Positions 8,911-16,862 of a DNA stretch of 42,570 nucleotides are shown here, in pieces (within the stretch, counting starts at the first letter, position 1; each line of letters starts with the position of its first letter). The notes beneath the pieces are model-generated. The model ran no database searches. It had not been told where the DNA came from and saw only the letters and a program-made list of their open reading frames with translations. Source of the stretch: Rhodoblastus sphagnicola. Its GTDB lineage: Bacteria; Pseudomonadota; Alphaproteobacteria; Rhizobiales; Beijerinckiaceae. Location of the stretch: the NCBI RefSeq assembly GCF_002937075.1, contig NZ_NHSJ01000092.1, positions 1 through 42,570 on the forward strand. The letters run 5' to 3'. The translations under genes and the position numbers were made by a program.

Positions 8911-8955
8911 AGCAGGATTTCCGAAAATTGGCCACCGGTTTTCGGGAATATGCGC
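8911..8955 (-). repeat. Palindromic intergenic repeat (CGAAAACCGG family), copy 1
   Basis: A 45-base imperfect palindrome with an internal CCGAAAA/TTTTCGG pair. Its reverse complement aligns with 14987-15031 around CGAAAACCGG and CAATTTTCGG. It lies ten bases beyond the stop codon of the PsiE-like gene and may act as its terminator. From memory, similar elements are widespread in Rhizobiales genomes. Confidence 0.6.
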
Positions 8956-8964
8956 TAGCTCACG

Positions 8965-9495
8965 TCAGTGAATGCGCGTCTCGGCCGATCCGCCCGGCCG
9001 TTTGGCGCGGCGCAGGAGATAGATCGACCAGACCATCACGAAGATCAATCCAGCCAGAACACAAAGCTCGATCATGGTTGAATTGAACAGGTCATGCAAT
9101 TCCGCCGTTGATTTTCCCGTATCCTGCACTTGCGAGGACTCCAGCGTGATCACGAGCACGCGCCGGATCGAGGCGATCAGTCCGACCACGAGAAACGGTT
9201 CGCACACCAGCGCGCCTTCGTTGAAGGAGACGCGCACGGTGTGCAGGATTTCGATGATCATCAGGACCAGCAGGATTCGGTCGATCGTAACGACGAGCCA
9301 GATCGGGGAGCCCACTTCCAGCACAGTTTTTGCGAGCGTGGAAACGGCGCCGACAATCCCCATGAGCGCAACGATCGAGAGCAGCAAGCCCAGGACCAAA
9401 TAGGCGGAGACCTCGATGCGCATGAACGCCCGCTGGGAGACCCCGGCGATCCAATTCGTTTCCGCGTCTTGCTGATCGGATTTCACGCTTTCCAT
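8965..9495 (-). CDS. PsiE-like membrane protein (phosphate-starvation-inducible family)
   Basis: A 176-residue inner-membrane protein with four hydrophobic segments (about 28-52, 66-86, 98-118 and 142-163) and a basic C-terminal tail (LLRRAKRPGG). The stretches EILHTVRVSFNEGALVCEPFLVVGLIASIRRVLVITLE match the PsiE family. The biochemical role of PsiE is unknown; the E. coli gene responds to phosphate starvation. The ATG has AAGGAATCA directly upstream. The gene lies 98 bases downstream of groEL in the same direction, so it could be read from the groESL transcript, although no terminator or promoter was recognised in the gap. Confidence 0.8.
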   Translation of the reverse strand: MESVKSDQQDAETNWIAGVSQRAFMRIEVSAYLVLGLLLSIVALMGIVGAVSTLAKTVLEVGSPIWLVVTIDRILLVLMIIEILHTVRVSFNEGALVCEPFLVVGLIASIRRVLVITLESSQVQDTGKSTAELHDLFNSTMIELCVLAGLIFVMVWSIYLLRRAKRPGGSAETRIH

Positions 9496-9593
9496 GATTG
9501 ATTCCTTGTCTGCGTCGAGAAGAAATCATCATCCATAAGCGCGCGCGGCGCAACGCCGGTTCGGCTTTCGCCTCCACCGGCGCTCGCCTGCCG

Positions 9594-11234
<1,641 letters not shown>

Positions 11235-11279
11235 TCAACTCCGAAAGTTCAGTAAGGGGCGGGTCCAGAACAGACCGCG

Positions 11280-11567
11280 TCAGCCGACGACGCCAAGCAC
11301 GTCGCTTTCTTTCATGATCAGCAGATCCTGCCCGTCGATCTTGACCTCCGTGCCCGACCATTTGCCGAACAGGACGCGATCGCCCGCTTGCAGGTCGAGC
11401 GGAACCCGCGCGCCGCGCTCGTCGCGCGCGCCGGGGCCGACGGCGACGATTTCGCCTTCCTGCGGCTTTTCCTTGACGGTGTCGGGGATGATGATGCCGC
11501 CCTTGGACTTCTCTTCGCCTTCGAGGCGTCGAAGCACAACCCGGTCATGAAGGGGACGGAATGCCAT
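11280..11567 (-). CDS. groES: 10-kDa co-chaperonin GroES
   Basis: Lid of the GroEL chamber; 95 residues, the standard size. It opens [21 protein letters not shown] and has the mobile loop [18 protein letters not shown] at about 21-38. The internal start is chosen because the preceding residues of the open frame are non-GroES and AAGGAAAT lies just upstream of the ATG. No inverted repeat TTAGCACTC-N9-GAGTGCTAA (CIRCE) is present in the 58-base gap upstream. It probably belongs to a transcript starting at the motif promoter before the GlsB-like gene (12221-12234). Confidence 0.97.
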   Translation of the reverse strand: MAFRPLHDRVVLRRLEGEEKSKGGIIIPDTVKEKPQEGEIVAVGPGARDERGARVPLDLQAGDRVLFGKWSGTEVKIDGQDLLIMKESDVLGVVG

Positions 11568-11625
11568 TTGGGATTTCCTTGATTGGTGGTCGAACAGGGA
11601 TGCTGAAATGGAGAACGCGCCGCCG

Positions 11626-11811
11626 TCAGCCGTGAGGCGGAACGCGGCTGTCCTTGAGCTGATATGGCGAGTCGCGATCGGCTTTCCCGGCGTCCTCCGC
11701 CTGGCTCGCCTTGCGCGCATTGTCTTCTCGCTCCATGACGAGAAGGTCGTGGACGATTTGCACGGTCGCGGGAAGGGGAACGCGTCGTCCGAAACGCATG
11801 AGCTGTTTCAT
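11626..11811 (-). CDS. Small hypothetical protein upstream of groES
   Basis: A 61-residue soluble protein beginning [20 protein letters not shown]. It has an amphipathic N-terminal part and a charged C-terminal part ([15 protein letters not shown]). The start is supported by AGGAG eight bases upstream. It lies 41 bases after the GlsB-like gene and 58 before groES, so it looks like the second gene of a four-gene unit. No family is recognised. The strong ribosome-binding site argues that it is real. Confidence 0.6.
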   Translation of the reverse strand: MKQLMRFGRRVPLPATVQIVHDLLVMEREDNARKASQAEDAGKADRDSPYQLKDSRVPPHG

Positions 11812-11852
11812 GGGGAAAACTCCTGTCGAGATCGATTGAGGGGCGCGGCGCG

Positions 11853-12152
11853 CTACCAGCGCCTGCCGAAATGACCGCCGAACCGGCTGCGCCATCCGCC
11901 GCCGCCGCGAACCAATCGAATGAGGAAAAGCAGCAGCGCCGCGCCGATCGTGGCGTTGAGGATCGCGCCCAGCGTTCCCGTCCCAAGATGGACACCGAGT
12001 TGCGGCAGCAGCAATCCGCCGATGAAGGCGCCGGCGACGCCGATGACGAGATCGCCGATGAGGCCCAATCCCGTGCCTTCAACGATTTGGCCCGCCAGCC
12101 ACCCGGCGATGACGCCGACGATGAGTAGAATCAGCAATCCCTCGCCCGACAT
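11853..12152 (-). CDS. GlsB/YeaQ/YmgE-type stress membrane protein
   Basis: A 99-residue inner-membrane protein with three hydrophobic glycine-rich helices (residues about 5-25, 30-50 and 57-81) and an arginine/glycine-rich tail. The pattern LIVGVIAGWLAGQIVEGTGLGLIGDLVIGVAGAFIGG is diagnostic of the transglycosylase-associated (GlsB/YeaQ/YmgE) family, commonly induced in general stress. The start has AAGGGAG and GAAGG upstream. The shared promoter motif lies 69 bases upstream, making this the first gene of a unit running into groESL. Confidence 0.9.
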   Translation of the reverse strand: MSGEGLLILLIVGVIAGWLAGQIVEGTGLGLIGDLVIGVAGAFIGGLLLPQLGVHLGTGTLGAILNATIGAALLLFLIRLVRGGGGWRSRFGGHFGRRW

Positions 12153-12220
12153 GACCTTCGCTCCCTTGGCCGATTTTCAGCCGGCGGGACGTTTGCAGGT
12201 CTTGCGAAGGGGCGGGAGGT

Positions 12221-12234
12221 TCGGAATCTACTCA
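12221..12234 (-). promoter_or_regulatory. FixJ-like motif upstream of the GlsB-groESL unit
   Basis: Read on the minus strand the site is TGAGTAGATTCCGA followed by ACCTCCCG. It lies 69 bases upstream of the GlsB-like start and points into the gene. It is one of twelve copies found in the window. It is identical in the core to the copies before the response-regulator and csbD genes. Confidence 0.75.
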
Positions 12235-12282
12235 CCCCGCATGGGTCGGCGTTTTCTTGCTCAGAACCCGGCCTGGTTCACC

Positions 12283-12639
12283 TCAACGATAACCGCCGCC
12301 GCGATAACCGCCGCCGCGATAACCGCCGCCGCGATAACCGCCGCCGCGATAACCGCCGCCGCCGTAATAGCCGCCGCCGCGGTAATAGCCGCCATCATAA
12401 CCGTAGCCGCAATCGTTGAAATAGCAGCCGTTGTTCAGCGCGCCGCCGACAAGGCCGCCGATGATCGCCAGGGGAAAGGCTGCGCCGTTATTGCGATGGT
12501 GGCGCAATCTGACTTGAACGATCTGCCCATCGGAAGCCGAAAGCCGCAGGCTGGGTATGTTCGCGGGAGCGGCCGGCGCCGCCCCGGTCGCCAGGAGTGT
12601 CGCGACCGCCGCGATCGCGGCCATGCCAAGAGGTCTCAT
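12283..12639 (-). CDS. Exported glycine/tyrosine-rich repeat protein
   Basis: A 118-residue protein with a signal peptide (about residues 1-24, ending GAAPAAP). A short hydrophobic segment AFPLAIIGGLVGGALNNG lies at about 54-71. The C-terminal third consists of Tyr-Arg-Gly-Gly-Gly units, ending in five nearly identical copies. The start at 12639 has AAGGAG six bases upstream; a start at 12684 would overlap the preceding gene region. It is 53 bases downstream of the LTXXQ gene and probably cotranscribed. Function is unknown; the tail resembles flexible cell-surface or RNA/metal-binding glycine-rich tails. Cys residues flank the start of the tail (NGCYFNDCGYG). Confidence 0.8.
   Translation of the reverse strand: MRPLGMAAIAAVATLLATGAAPAAPANIPSLRLSASDGQIVQVRLRHHRNNGAAFPLAIIGGLVGGALNNGCYFNDCGYGYDGGYYRGGGYYGGGGYRGGGYRGGGYRGGGYRGGGYR
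12287..12362 (-). repeat. 15-bp in-frame tandem repeat, five copies
   Basis: The 15-bp unit CGATAACCGCCGCCG (plus-strand reading) is repeated five times almost perfectly and encodes the Tyr-Arg-Gly-Gly-Gly tail of the exported glycine-rich protein. Units are multiples of three, so slippage would change tail length without frameshift. Confidence 0.9.
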
Positions 12640-12692
12640 CCAAATCTCCTTGCGTTCGGTCGAACGCGTTGACGACTTCGACAAAGGGGGAC

Positions 12693-13133
12693 TCAGCGAC
12701 CGCCTCTTCGGGTCATGCCTTCGCGAAATTTGTCGAATTTGTTTTTCTGTTCGGCGTCGAGGCTGTTGTAGAAATCGATCAGCTTCGGATTTTCCGCTTT
12801 CACGGCGTCGAGCCGATCTTCGAGAAAGGCCTGATGAAAGGCGAGCCGCCCCTCAAAAGTGGTCACATCGGGTTTTTTGGCGCAGAGCCGCGCGGTCGCT
12901 GTCTCGACGGATTTTTTGCGCGCCTCCTGGAACGCCTTGTAGGACGCCTTCTGGGCGTCGCTCAGACGCAGATGTTCGGCGAACCGATCCGTGAACCGGG
13001 CTTCGCGCTCGGCCTGGTCGGGGCGCGGAGCGCAAACACGCTCGATTTCGCTTGTCCCCGCCCGCGCCGGAGCCAAGGCCGGCGTGAAGGCCGCGATCGC
13101 AAGGACAAGAGCCGCAATGCTCAACTTCCTCAT
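12693..13133 (-). CDS. Periplasmic LTXXQ (Spy/CpxP-like) protein
   Basis: A 146-residue exported protein with a signal peptide (about residues 1-25, ARA before GTSEIE). The mature part is helical and charged, with two LTXXQ-like motifs: LSDAQKASYKAFQEARKK near 57-74 and LDAEQKNKFDKFREGM near 124-139. This is the hallmark of Spy/CpxP-type periplasmic chaperones and envelope-stress sensors. Two cysteines (CAPRP, LCAKKP) could form a disulfide. AGGAG precedes the start. The shared promoter motif is 71 bases upstream and the glycine-rich protein gene follows. Confidence 0.8.
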   Translation of the reverse strand: MRKLSIAALVLAIAAFTPALAPARAGTSEIERVCAPRPDQAEREARFTDRFAEHLRLSDAQKASYKAFQEARKKSVETATARLCAKKPDVTTFEGRLAFHQAFLEDRLDAVKAENPKLIDFYNSLDAEQKNKFDKFREGMTRRGGR

Positions 13134-13203
13134 CTTACTCTCCTGAATAAATCCGTTATTTGACCCGTAGAGATTAGGAGGTCAGGCAAATGCCGAGGCA
13201 GGT

Positions 13204-13217
13204 TCGGAATATACTCA
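13204..13217 (-). promoter_or_regulatory. FixJ-like motif upstream of the LTXXQ gene
   Basis: Minus-strand reading TGAGTATATTCCGA then ACCTGCCT, 71 bases upstream of the start at 13133 and in the same orientation as the other sites. One base differs from the majority core. Confidence 0.7.
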
Positions 13218-13369
13218 TTTCGTGGAACAGTCTTGTGCTTGCCAGCTTTGGCGTCTCGATGCGGATCTTCGCGCCGGCCCACGTTTTCCATGCGGCCGGC
13301 GCGAAACTTACGAACTCAAGACTTGTCGAGACCGCCCGACGATTCGCGGCGACGATCCACGCGAAATCC

Positions 13370-13621
13370 TCAGCCGTAATGGTGATGACGGTGATGGCGA
13401 TGGTGACGGCCGCGATGGGGAATGCCCATGGCATTGGACACGCTCGGACCTTCGATCGCCCCGGCGACGCCGCCGGCGACCGCGCCGACAGGCCCCGCGA
13501 CCGCGCCCCCGACCACCATGCCGGCGCCGGCGCCGCCAAGCCGTTCGCCCGTGGTGGAGCAGGCCGCAAGGCTCAGAGTCGCGAGACCGGCCAGCAGCAG
13601 TTTGCCAATAGATGTTTTCAT
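13370..13621 (-). CDS. Glycine-zipper lipoprotein with His-rich C-terminus
   Basis: An 83-residue protein with a lipoprotein signal: the lipobox LAAC places the lipidated Cys at residue 21. After the Cys comes a glycine-zipper segment (GGAGAGMVVGGAVAGPVGAVAGG, about 29-51) and then a histidine/arginine-rich tail (HRGRHHRHHRHHH). It is probably anchored in the outer or inner membrane; the tail could bind metal ions. AAGGAC lies upstream of the ATG. The motif site 142 bases upstream is half of a divergent pair shared with the rightward gene at 13943. Function is unknown. Confidence 0.85.
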   Translation of the reverse strand: MKTSIGKLLLAGLATLSLAACSTTGERLGGAGAGMVVGGAVAGPVGAVAGGVAGAIEGPSVSNAMGIPHRGRHHRHHRHHHYG

Positions 13622-13762
13622 TCTTGCAAGTCCTTATGCGTGCGTCGCCGCCGCCGCATAGTCTCGCGATCGCGGACGGGCGGCGCCCGCGCGGACCTGA
13701 GACGCCTCAAGCGGCGGGTTGACCTTTGCAGGGATGGCGCCGCCGTGGTTTGCGCGGCAGCG

Positions 13763-13776
13763 TCGGAAACTACTCA
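13763..13776 (-). promoter_or_regulatory. FixJ-like motif upstream of the His-tailed lipoprotein gene
   Basis: Minus-strand reading TGAGTAGTTTCCGA then CGCTGCCG, 142 bases upstream of the start at 13621. It is a perfect 14-base inverted copy of the site at 13801-13814, with 24 bases between the two arms. Confidence 0.75.
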
Positions 13777-13800
13777 GGCTTCAGCCCGCGCCGAACGGCT

Positions 13801-13814
13801 TGAGTAGTTTCCGA
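13801..13814 (+). promoter_or_regulatory. FixJ-like motif upstream of the GSP17M-like gene
   Basis: Reads TGAGTAGTTTCCGA then TGCTGTCC, 129 bases upstream of the start at 13943. It forms the other arm of the divergent pair with 13763-13776. Confidence 0.75.
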
Positions 13815-13942
13815 TGCTGTCCGCGCCGGTCGGCGAAGCCTACCGGTTGGATCATGGGCGGCGTTCAACCTCGCCACGCGCTGCGCTGTCGACCGCTCTG
13901 GCGCGCCGGGCGCCGCCTGTCGCAGCCTCGAAAGGGCGTCAC

Positions 13943-14473
13943 ATGCCGAGTTCGGAAACAATCGTCGCGGTCTTTTCGCAGCATCCAGCAGCGGAGAGCG
14001 CCGCCAAGACGCTTGCCGCCAACGGCTTCGACATCAAGAATCTCAGCCTGATCGGCAAGGGCCACCATACCGACGAGAAAGTCATCGGCTTCTACAACAC
14101 CGGCGACCGCGTCAAATTGTGGGGCTCGCGCGGCGCCTTCTGGGGGCTGTTTTTCGGCGGGCTTTTCATCACCATTCCGGCCGTCGGCCCGGTCGCGGCG
14201 CTGGGCTATCTCGCCGCCGCGCTGTTCAGCATCGCCATCCCGCGCGACAGCGTGCTGCAATACGAAACCGATGTGAAAGCGGATGGCTTTCTGGTGATGG
14301 CGCGCGGAGCGCCTGAAGACATTGCGCGGGCGAAGGATCTTTTGCGCGCGATCAAGCCGTCGCGCCTCGACGCCCATCCGACCGCCACAGCCGCGCCGTC
14401 TGTCGCGCAGCTCGTCGCCGCCAACGCCCAGCGCGCTCGCGGTCTTGGAACCCAACTTGGATCACACCCATGA
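13943..14473 (+). CDS. General-stress-protein-17M-like membrane protein
   Basis: A 176-residue protein. The N-terminal part (SETIVAVFSQHPAAESAAKTLAANGFDIKNLSLIGKG) resembles the YflT/GSP17M fold found in general stress proteins. A hydrophobic glycine-rich segment at about 60-95 (WGSRGAFWGLFFGGLFITIPAVGPVAALGYLAAAL) probably inserts in the membrane. The segment VLQYETDVKADGFLVMARG follows. The start at 13943 gives the family N-terminus; the upstream in-frame ATG at 13814 would fall inside the promoter motif. The last four bases overlap the next gene (ATGA). Confidence 0.75.
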   Translation: MPSSETIVAVFSQHPAAESAAKTLAANGFDIKNLSLIGKGHHTDEKVIGFYNTGDRVKLWGSRGAFWGLFFGGLFITIPAVGPVAALGYLAAALFSIAIPRDSVLQYETDVKADGFLVMARGAPEDIARAKDLLRAIKPSRLDAHPTATAAPSVAQLVAANAQRARGLGTQLGSHP

Positions 14474-14865
14474 ATATCTTCGAATTAAATGCGACCTTGC
14501 CCACGCGCTTCCGCGTTCTCGTGAACGGCTTCGCGGATGACGCCGAGTTCCCGACCCTGGACGAGGCGGTCAAGTCCATTCCCGACGGGGGCGTCGAGTA
14601 TTCGAGCTTCGAAATTTACGATACGATCGAGCGAGAATATGTCTGGACGCGGCAAAGGCGAAAGTGCGGCTGGCCCGCGCTGTTTTCCATTCGGGTGAAC
14701 GGGCGTCCCAACGGACAAGCCTTCGTCCGCCTGGATGAGGCGATCCAGGCGATCCAGGCGATTTCGGCGCGCCGGCCCAGCGCCGCCTGCGAGGTGTTCG
14801 AAGCCGGGACTCGGGTGTTCGCGCGGCGCTCTGCGCCGGTGCGGGAACTGGCGCAAGCCGGGTGA
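14470..14865 (+). CDS. Hypothetical protein coupled to the GSP17M-like gene
   Basis: A 131-residue soluble protein without signal peptide or membrane segment. Two similar halves are faintly visible: FRVLVNGFADDAEFPTLDEAVKSI (about 14-37) and FSIRVNGRPNGQAFVRLDEAIQAI (about 72-95), suggesting an internal duplication of a small alpha-beta unit. Its ATG overlaps the upstream stop (ATGA), so translation is probably coupled. A short in-frame repeat GATCCAGGC at about 14740-14760 encodes IQAIQAI. No family is recognised. Confidence 0.7.
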   Translation: MNIFELNATLPTRFRVLVNGFADDAEFPTLDEAVKSIPDGGVEYSSFEIYDTIEREYVWTRQRRKCGWPALFSIRVNGRPNGQAFVRLDEAIQAIQAISARRPSAACEVFEAGTRVFARRSAPVRELAQAG

Positions 14866-14986
14866 AAGCCCTACGCTTCATGAACCCGGCGAGCCCAGCG
14901 AAGCCCCTTCCAACCAGAGTGCGACACCAGTCAGCGCTTTCCCCGCTTCACTTGAGGCGGAGAAAGCTCTAGAATTCCCTGGAAAC

Positions 14987-15031
14987 GCATATCCTTTTCG
15001 CAAAACCGGCGTCCACTTTCGCGAGATATGC
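14987..15031 (+). repeat. Palindromic intergenic repeat (CGAAAACCGG family), copy 2
   Basis: A 45-base imperfect palindrome bounded by GCATATC and GATATGC with CAAAACCGG in the middle. It is related in inverse orientation to 8911-8955. It lies in the gap between the hypothetical gene ending at 14865 and the DUF992 gene. Confidence 0.6.
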
Positions 15032-15099
15032 GCCAGCCTCCCCTCCGTGGGCGCCCCCGTTTGAAGAACACCCCTCAACCTGTAAATGGAGATTTCGCC

Positions 15100-15639
15100 A
15101 TGATCCCTGCTTTCAAACTCTGCGGCGTCGTTGTTCTCGCCGCGCTCCTTCCGGCGACCGCCCTCGCCGATGGCAGAGTTGGCGCTCTCGAATGTCATCT
15201 TTCCGGCAATGGGCCGAGCATACTGGTGGAAAATCAGTCCGTGGACTGCGTATTCGCCAGCGATCGCGGCGGCCGACCCGCGCATTACGTCGGCAAGCTC
15301 ACCAAGATCGGCGCCAATGTCGGCGCGAACGCCAGCGGCGATCTTCTCTGGGGCGTGGTCGCGGCGACCAGCAAGATCGGACCCGGCGCTCTGGCCGGCG
15401 AATATGTCGGGCCTGAAGCTTCGGCGAAGGTCGGCCTCGGCGTCGGCGCGGCCGTGCTTGTCGGCGGATCGAATCAGACCGTCTCGCTCCAGCCGGTGAA
15501 TGTCGAAGCCGGCGCCGGCCTTGGCTTCACGGCCGGCGTGGAGAGCCTGACCCTGGCTTATGTCGCGGATCAGCCGGCGCCGAAAATGCGCCATCGCCAT
15601 CTCCTCCGCTCGCATCATCATCATTCACATCACGGCTGA
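15100..15639 (+). CDS. Exported DUF992 protein with His-rich tail
   Basis: A 179-residue exported protein. The signal peptide is about residues 1-23 (ending ATALA before DGRVGALECHLSG). The mature part fits the DUF992 family: the GxLxCxxSG opening, SVDCVF, HYVGKLTKIGANVG, GALAGEYVGPEASAKVGLGVGAAVLVGGSN and SVSLQPV-like stretches. The two cysteines could pair. The C-terminus is unusual, with seven His among the last ten residues. The start has GGAG 11 bases upstream. DUF992 proteins are largely restricted to Hyphomicrobiales and their role is unknown. No motif copy was found upstream. Confidence 0.85.
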   Translation: MIPAFKLCGVVVLAALLPATALADGRVGALECHLSGNGPSILVENQSVDCVFASDRGGRPAHYVGKLTKIGANVGANASGDLLWGVVAATSKIGPGALAGEYVGPEASAKVGLGVGAAVLVGGSNQTVSLQPVNVEAGAGLGFTAGVESLTLAYVADQPAPKMRHRHLLRSHHHHSHHG

Positions 15640-15708
15640 CCAGCCGGATGAAGCGGCGCTGGCGGGGGATATCCGCCGGCGCCCGAAGCTCCGCTTCGCG
15701 ATGTGGCG

Positions 15709-16101
15709 TCAGCGCTTGGCCTTCGCCCAACTGGCGGCCAAGGCGTCGGATTCCTTGGTGAATTCGGCCTTGGCTTTGTCCCAGTCGGCGGCGCTGGCGG
15801 TTTCCAGTCTGGCCGCCGCCTCCCTGGTTTTCGCCCATGCCTTGTTCAAGTCGTCGGCCGCTTCCGTCCGCGCCTCCCGCGCGTCTGTCTTGGCTTTCTC
15901 GGCGTAGGCGTCGAGCTTGAGGCGCCAGTCGTTCAGTTCGGCTTTGGCCTTTTGCACGGCCGCGTCGCGATCCGCGACGGGCGCGGCGGCCTCCGCCGGC
16001 CTTGGCTGTGGGGCCGGCTCGGCCGACGCCGACACGACGCCAGCGAACGCCAGGGCCGCGACGATGACCAGGCGCGGGAGCGGGGTCATGGACGATTTCA
16101 T
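15709..16101 (-). CDS. Exported alanine/lysine-rich helical protein
   Basis: A 130-residue protein with a signal peptide (about residues 1-27, SASA before EPAPQP), a Pro/Ala linker and then about 80 residues of charged amphipathic helix (VQKAKAELNDWRLKLDAYAEKAKTDAREARTEAADDLNKAW). The heptad character suggests a coiled coil in the periplasm. The start at 16101 has AAGGAAAT seven bases upstream; an ATG at 16128 is in frame but lacks one. The motif site lies 74 bases upstream. No specific family is recognised. Confidence 0.8.
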   Translation of the reverse strand: MKSSMTPLPRLVIVAALAFAGVVSASAEPAPQPRPAEAAAPVADRDAAVQKAKAELNDWRLKLDAYAEKAKTDAREARTEAADDLNKAWAKTREAAARLETASAADWDKAKAEFTKESDALAASWAKAKR

Positions 16102-16174
16102 TTTGATTTCCTTAAGCTTTGGACTCAACGGCGCCGTCCGTTTTCGTGAACGCCCGGCCTGATCCGCGCCAGGG

Positions 16175-16188
16175 ATGGAAACGACTCA
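16175..16188 (-). promoter_or_regulatory. FixJ-like motif upstream of the helical exported protein gene
   Basis: Minus-strand reading TGAGTCGTTTCCAT then CCCTGGCG, 74 bases upstream of the start at 16101. It is the weakest of the twelve, with the CGA end changed, and it overlaps the last codon region of the response-regulator gene. Confidence 0.5.
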
Positions 16189-16632
16189 CGAACGCGGCGT
16201 CACATGCGGCGTCACGGCGGAACGCCGCGGCATGAGATTTTGCGGACCTGTTTCGCGTCCGTCCCGCCTGCGGCTGGCGGGCGCGACGAGCGCCTTCTGC
16301 ATGGCCAGGATGAGATCGACTTCAAAATAGGGCTTTTGCAGCACGGTCGCGTCGGGTCGCAGAGTGCGAATGCTGGTGGCGTCGCCGCTGACGAGAATGT
16401 GCGGCATCGGGCCGAAAGCCAGGATCGTCTCGATCGCGTCCAACCCGCTGCCTTCCCGCAAATTGGCGTCGATAATCATGATATCGGGCCTTTCCCGGGC
16501 GGCGGAGGCGACGGCGTCGCGCTCGCCAGCCTCGATGGCGCAAACCTCATGGCCGAAGCCTTCGATCACTTCGGCCAGCAGCTCGGCGATCAAGCTGTCG
16601 TCCTCCACGATCATCACCCGGAGTTTCTTCAT
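16186..16632 (-). CDS. Single-domain response regulator
   Basis: A 148-residue protein: a receiver domain over about residues 1-115, followed by a basic, unstructured-looking tail. The acidic pocket is VEDD at 8-11, the phospho-acceptor Asp is at about 53 (IMIIDANL), the switch Ser at about 82 (ILVSGDA) and the conserved Lys at about 97 (VLQKPYF). There is no output domain, so it probably acts by protein contact or as a phosphate intermediate. The start at 16632 has GGAG upstream. It is divergent from the giant sensor gene at 16863 and may exchange phosphate with it. The shared motif is 101 bases upstream. Confidence 0.9.
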   Translation of the reverse strand: MKKLRVMIVEDDSLIAELLAEVIEGFGHEVCAIEAGERDAVASAARERPDIMIIDANLREGSGLDAIETILAFGPMPHILVSGDATSIRTLRPDATVLQKPYFEVDLILAMQKALVAPASRRRDGRETGPQNLMPRRSAVTPHVTPRS

Positions 16633-16732
16633 GACATGGCTCCAGCGTGGGACCGGCGTTTCCACCGCATGCGACGTCGCATCGGCGCTTTCAATCCACC
16701 ACCTTAAGCATCGAACCACAAACGGCGGAGGG

Positions 16733-16746
16733 TCGGAATCTACTCA
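16733..16746 (-). promoter_or_regulatory. FixJ-like motif upstream of the response-regulator gene
   Basis: Minus-strand reading TGAGTAGATTCCGA then CCCTCCGC, 101 bases before the start at 16632. A TTAAGG lies at the -10 distance (17 bases after the CTCCGC hexamer). It lies in the 230-base divergent region shared with the giant sensor gene. Confidence 0.75.
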
Positions 16747-16788
16747 AAACCCCATTTGGAGAAATCGATTCACCGCCTTGCGACACAT

Positions 16789-16830
16789 GCTACCATGCGG
16801 AAGTCCTGTGCTAGTATGCGGACGTCCTGA
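16789..16830 (+). promoter_or_regulatory. Two tandem 21-bp repeats upstream of the giant sensor gene
   Basis: Two directly adjacent 21-base units (16789-16809 and 16810-16830) match at 17 positions; both contain ATGCGGA-GTCCTG. The second contains the palindrome GGACGTCC. The 21-base period is two helical turns, as expected for two protein dimers bound on the same face. They end 32 bases before the ATG of the sensor gene, so they may be a repressor or autoregulatory operator. Function is inferred from layout only. Confidence 0.6.
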
Positions 16831-16862
16831 ATGAGCCGCCGAACTTCACGGAAAATTTTCCC

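Larger units (their letters stand above)
8633..8964. other. Gene-poor gap with two palindromic repeats
   Basis: Between the rightward sulfur operon and the leftward PsiE-like gene I see no coding sequence. The gap holds a REP-like double hairpin (8787-8839) and an imperfect palindrome of another family (8911-8955), each described separately. As the two flanking genes converge here, the hairpins may end transcription from either side. Confidence 0.55.
13622..13942. other. Divergent control region between two stress-type genes
   Basis: No gene is supported in these 321 bases. Its centre is the back-to-back motif pair at 13763-13814, which points outward to the leftward lipoprotein gene and the rightward GSP17M-like gene. 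Confidence 0.65.

Noticed and set aside
11568-11625. CIRCE element before groES
   Set aside because: No TTAGCACTC-N9-GAGTGCTAA or near match was seen in this gap or before the GlsB-like gene.
12287-12362. CRISPR-like array
   Set aside because: The 15-bp units are directly adjacent with no spacers and lie in frame within a protein-coding gene.
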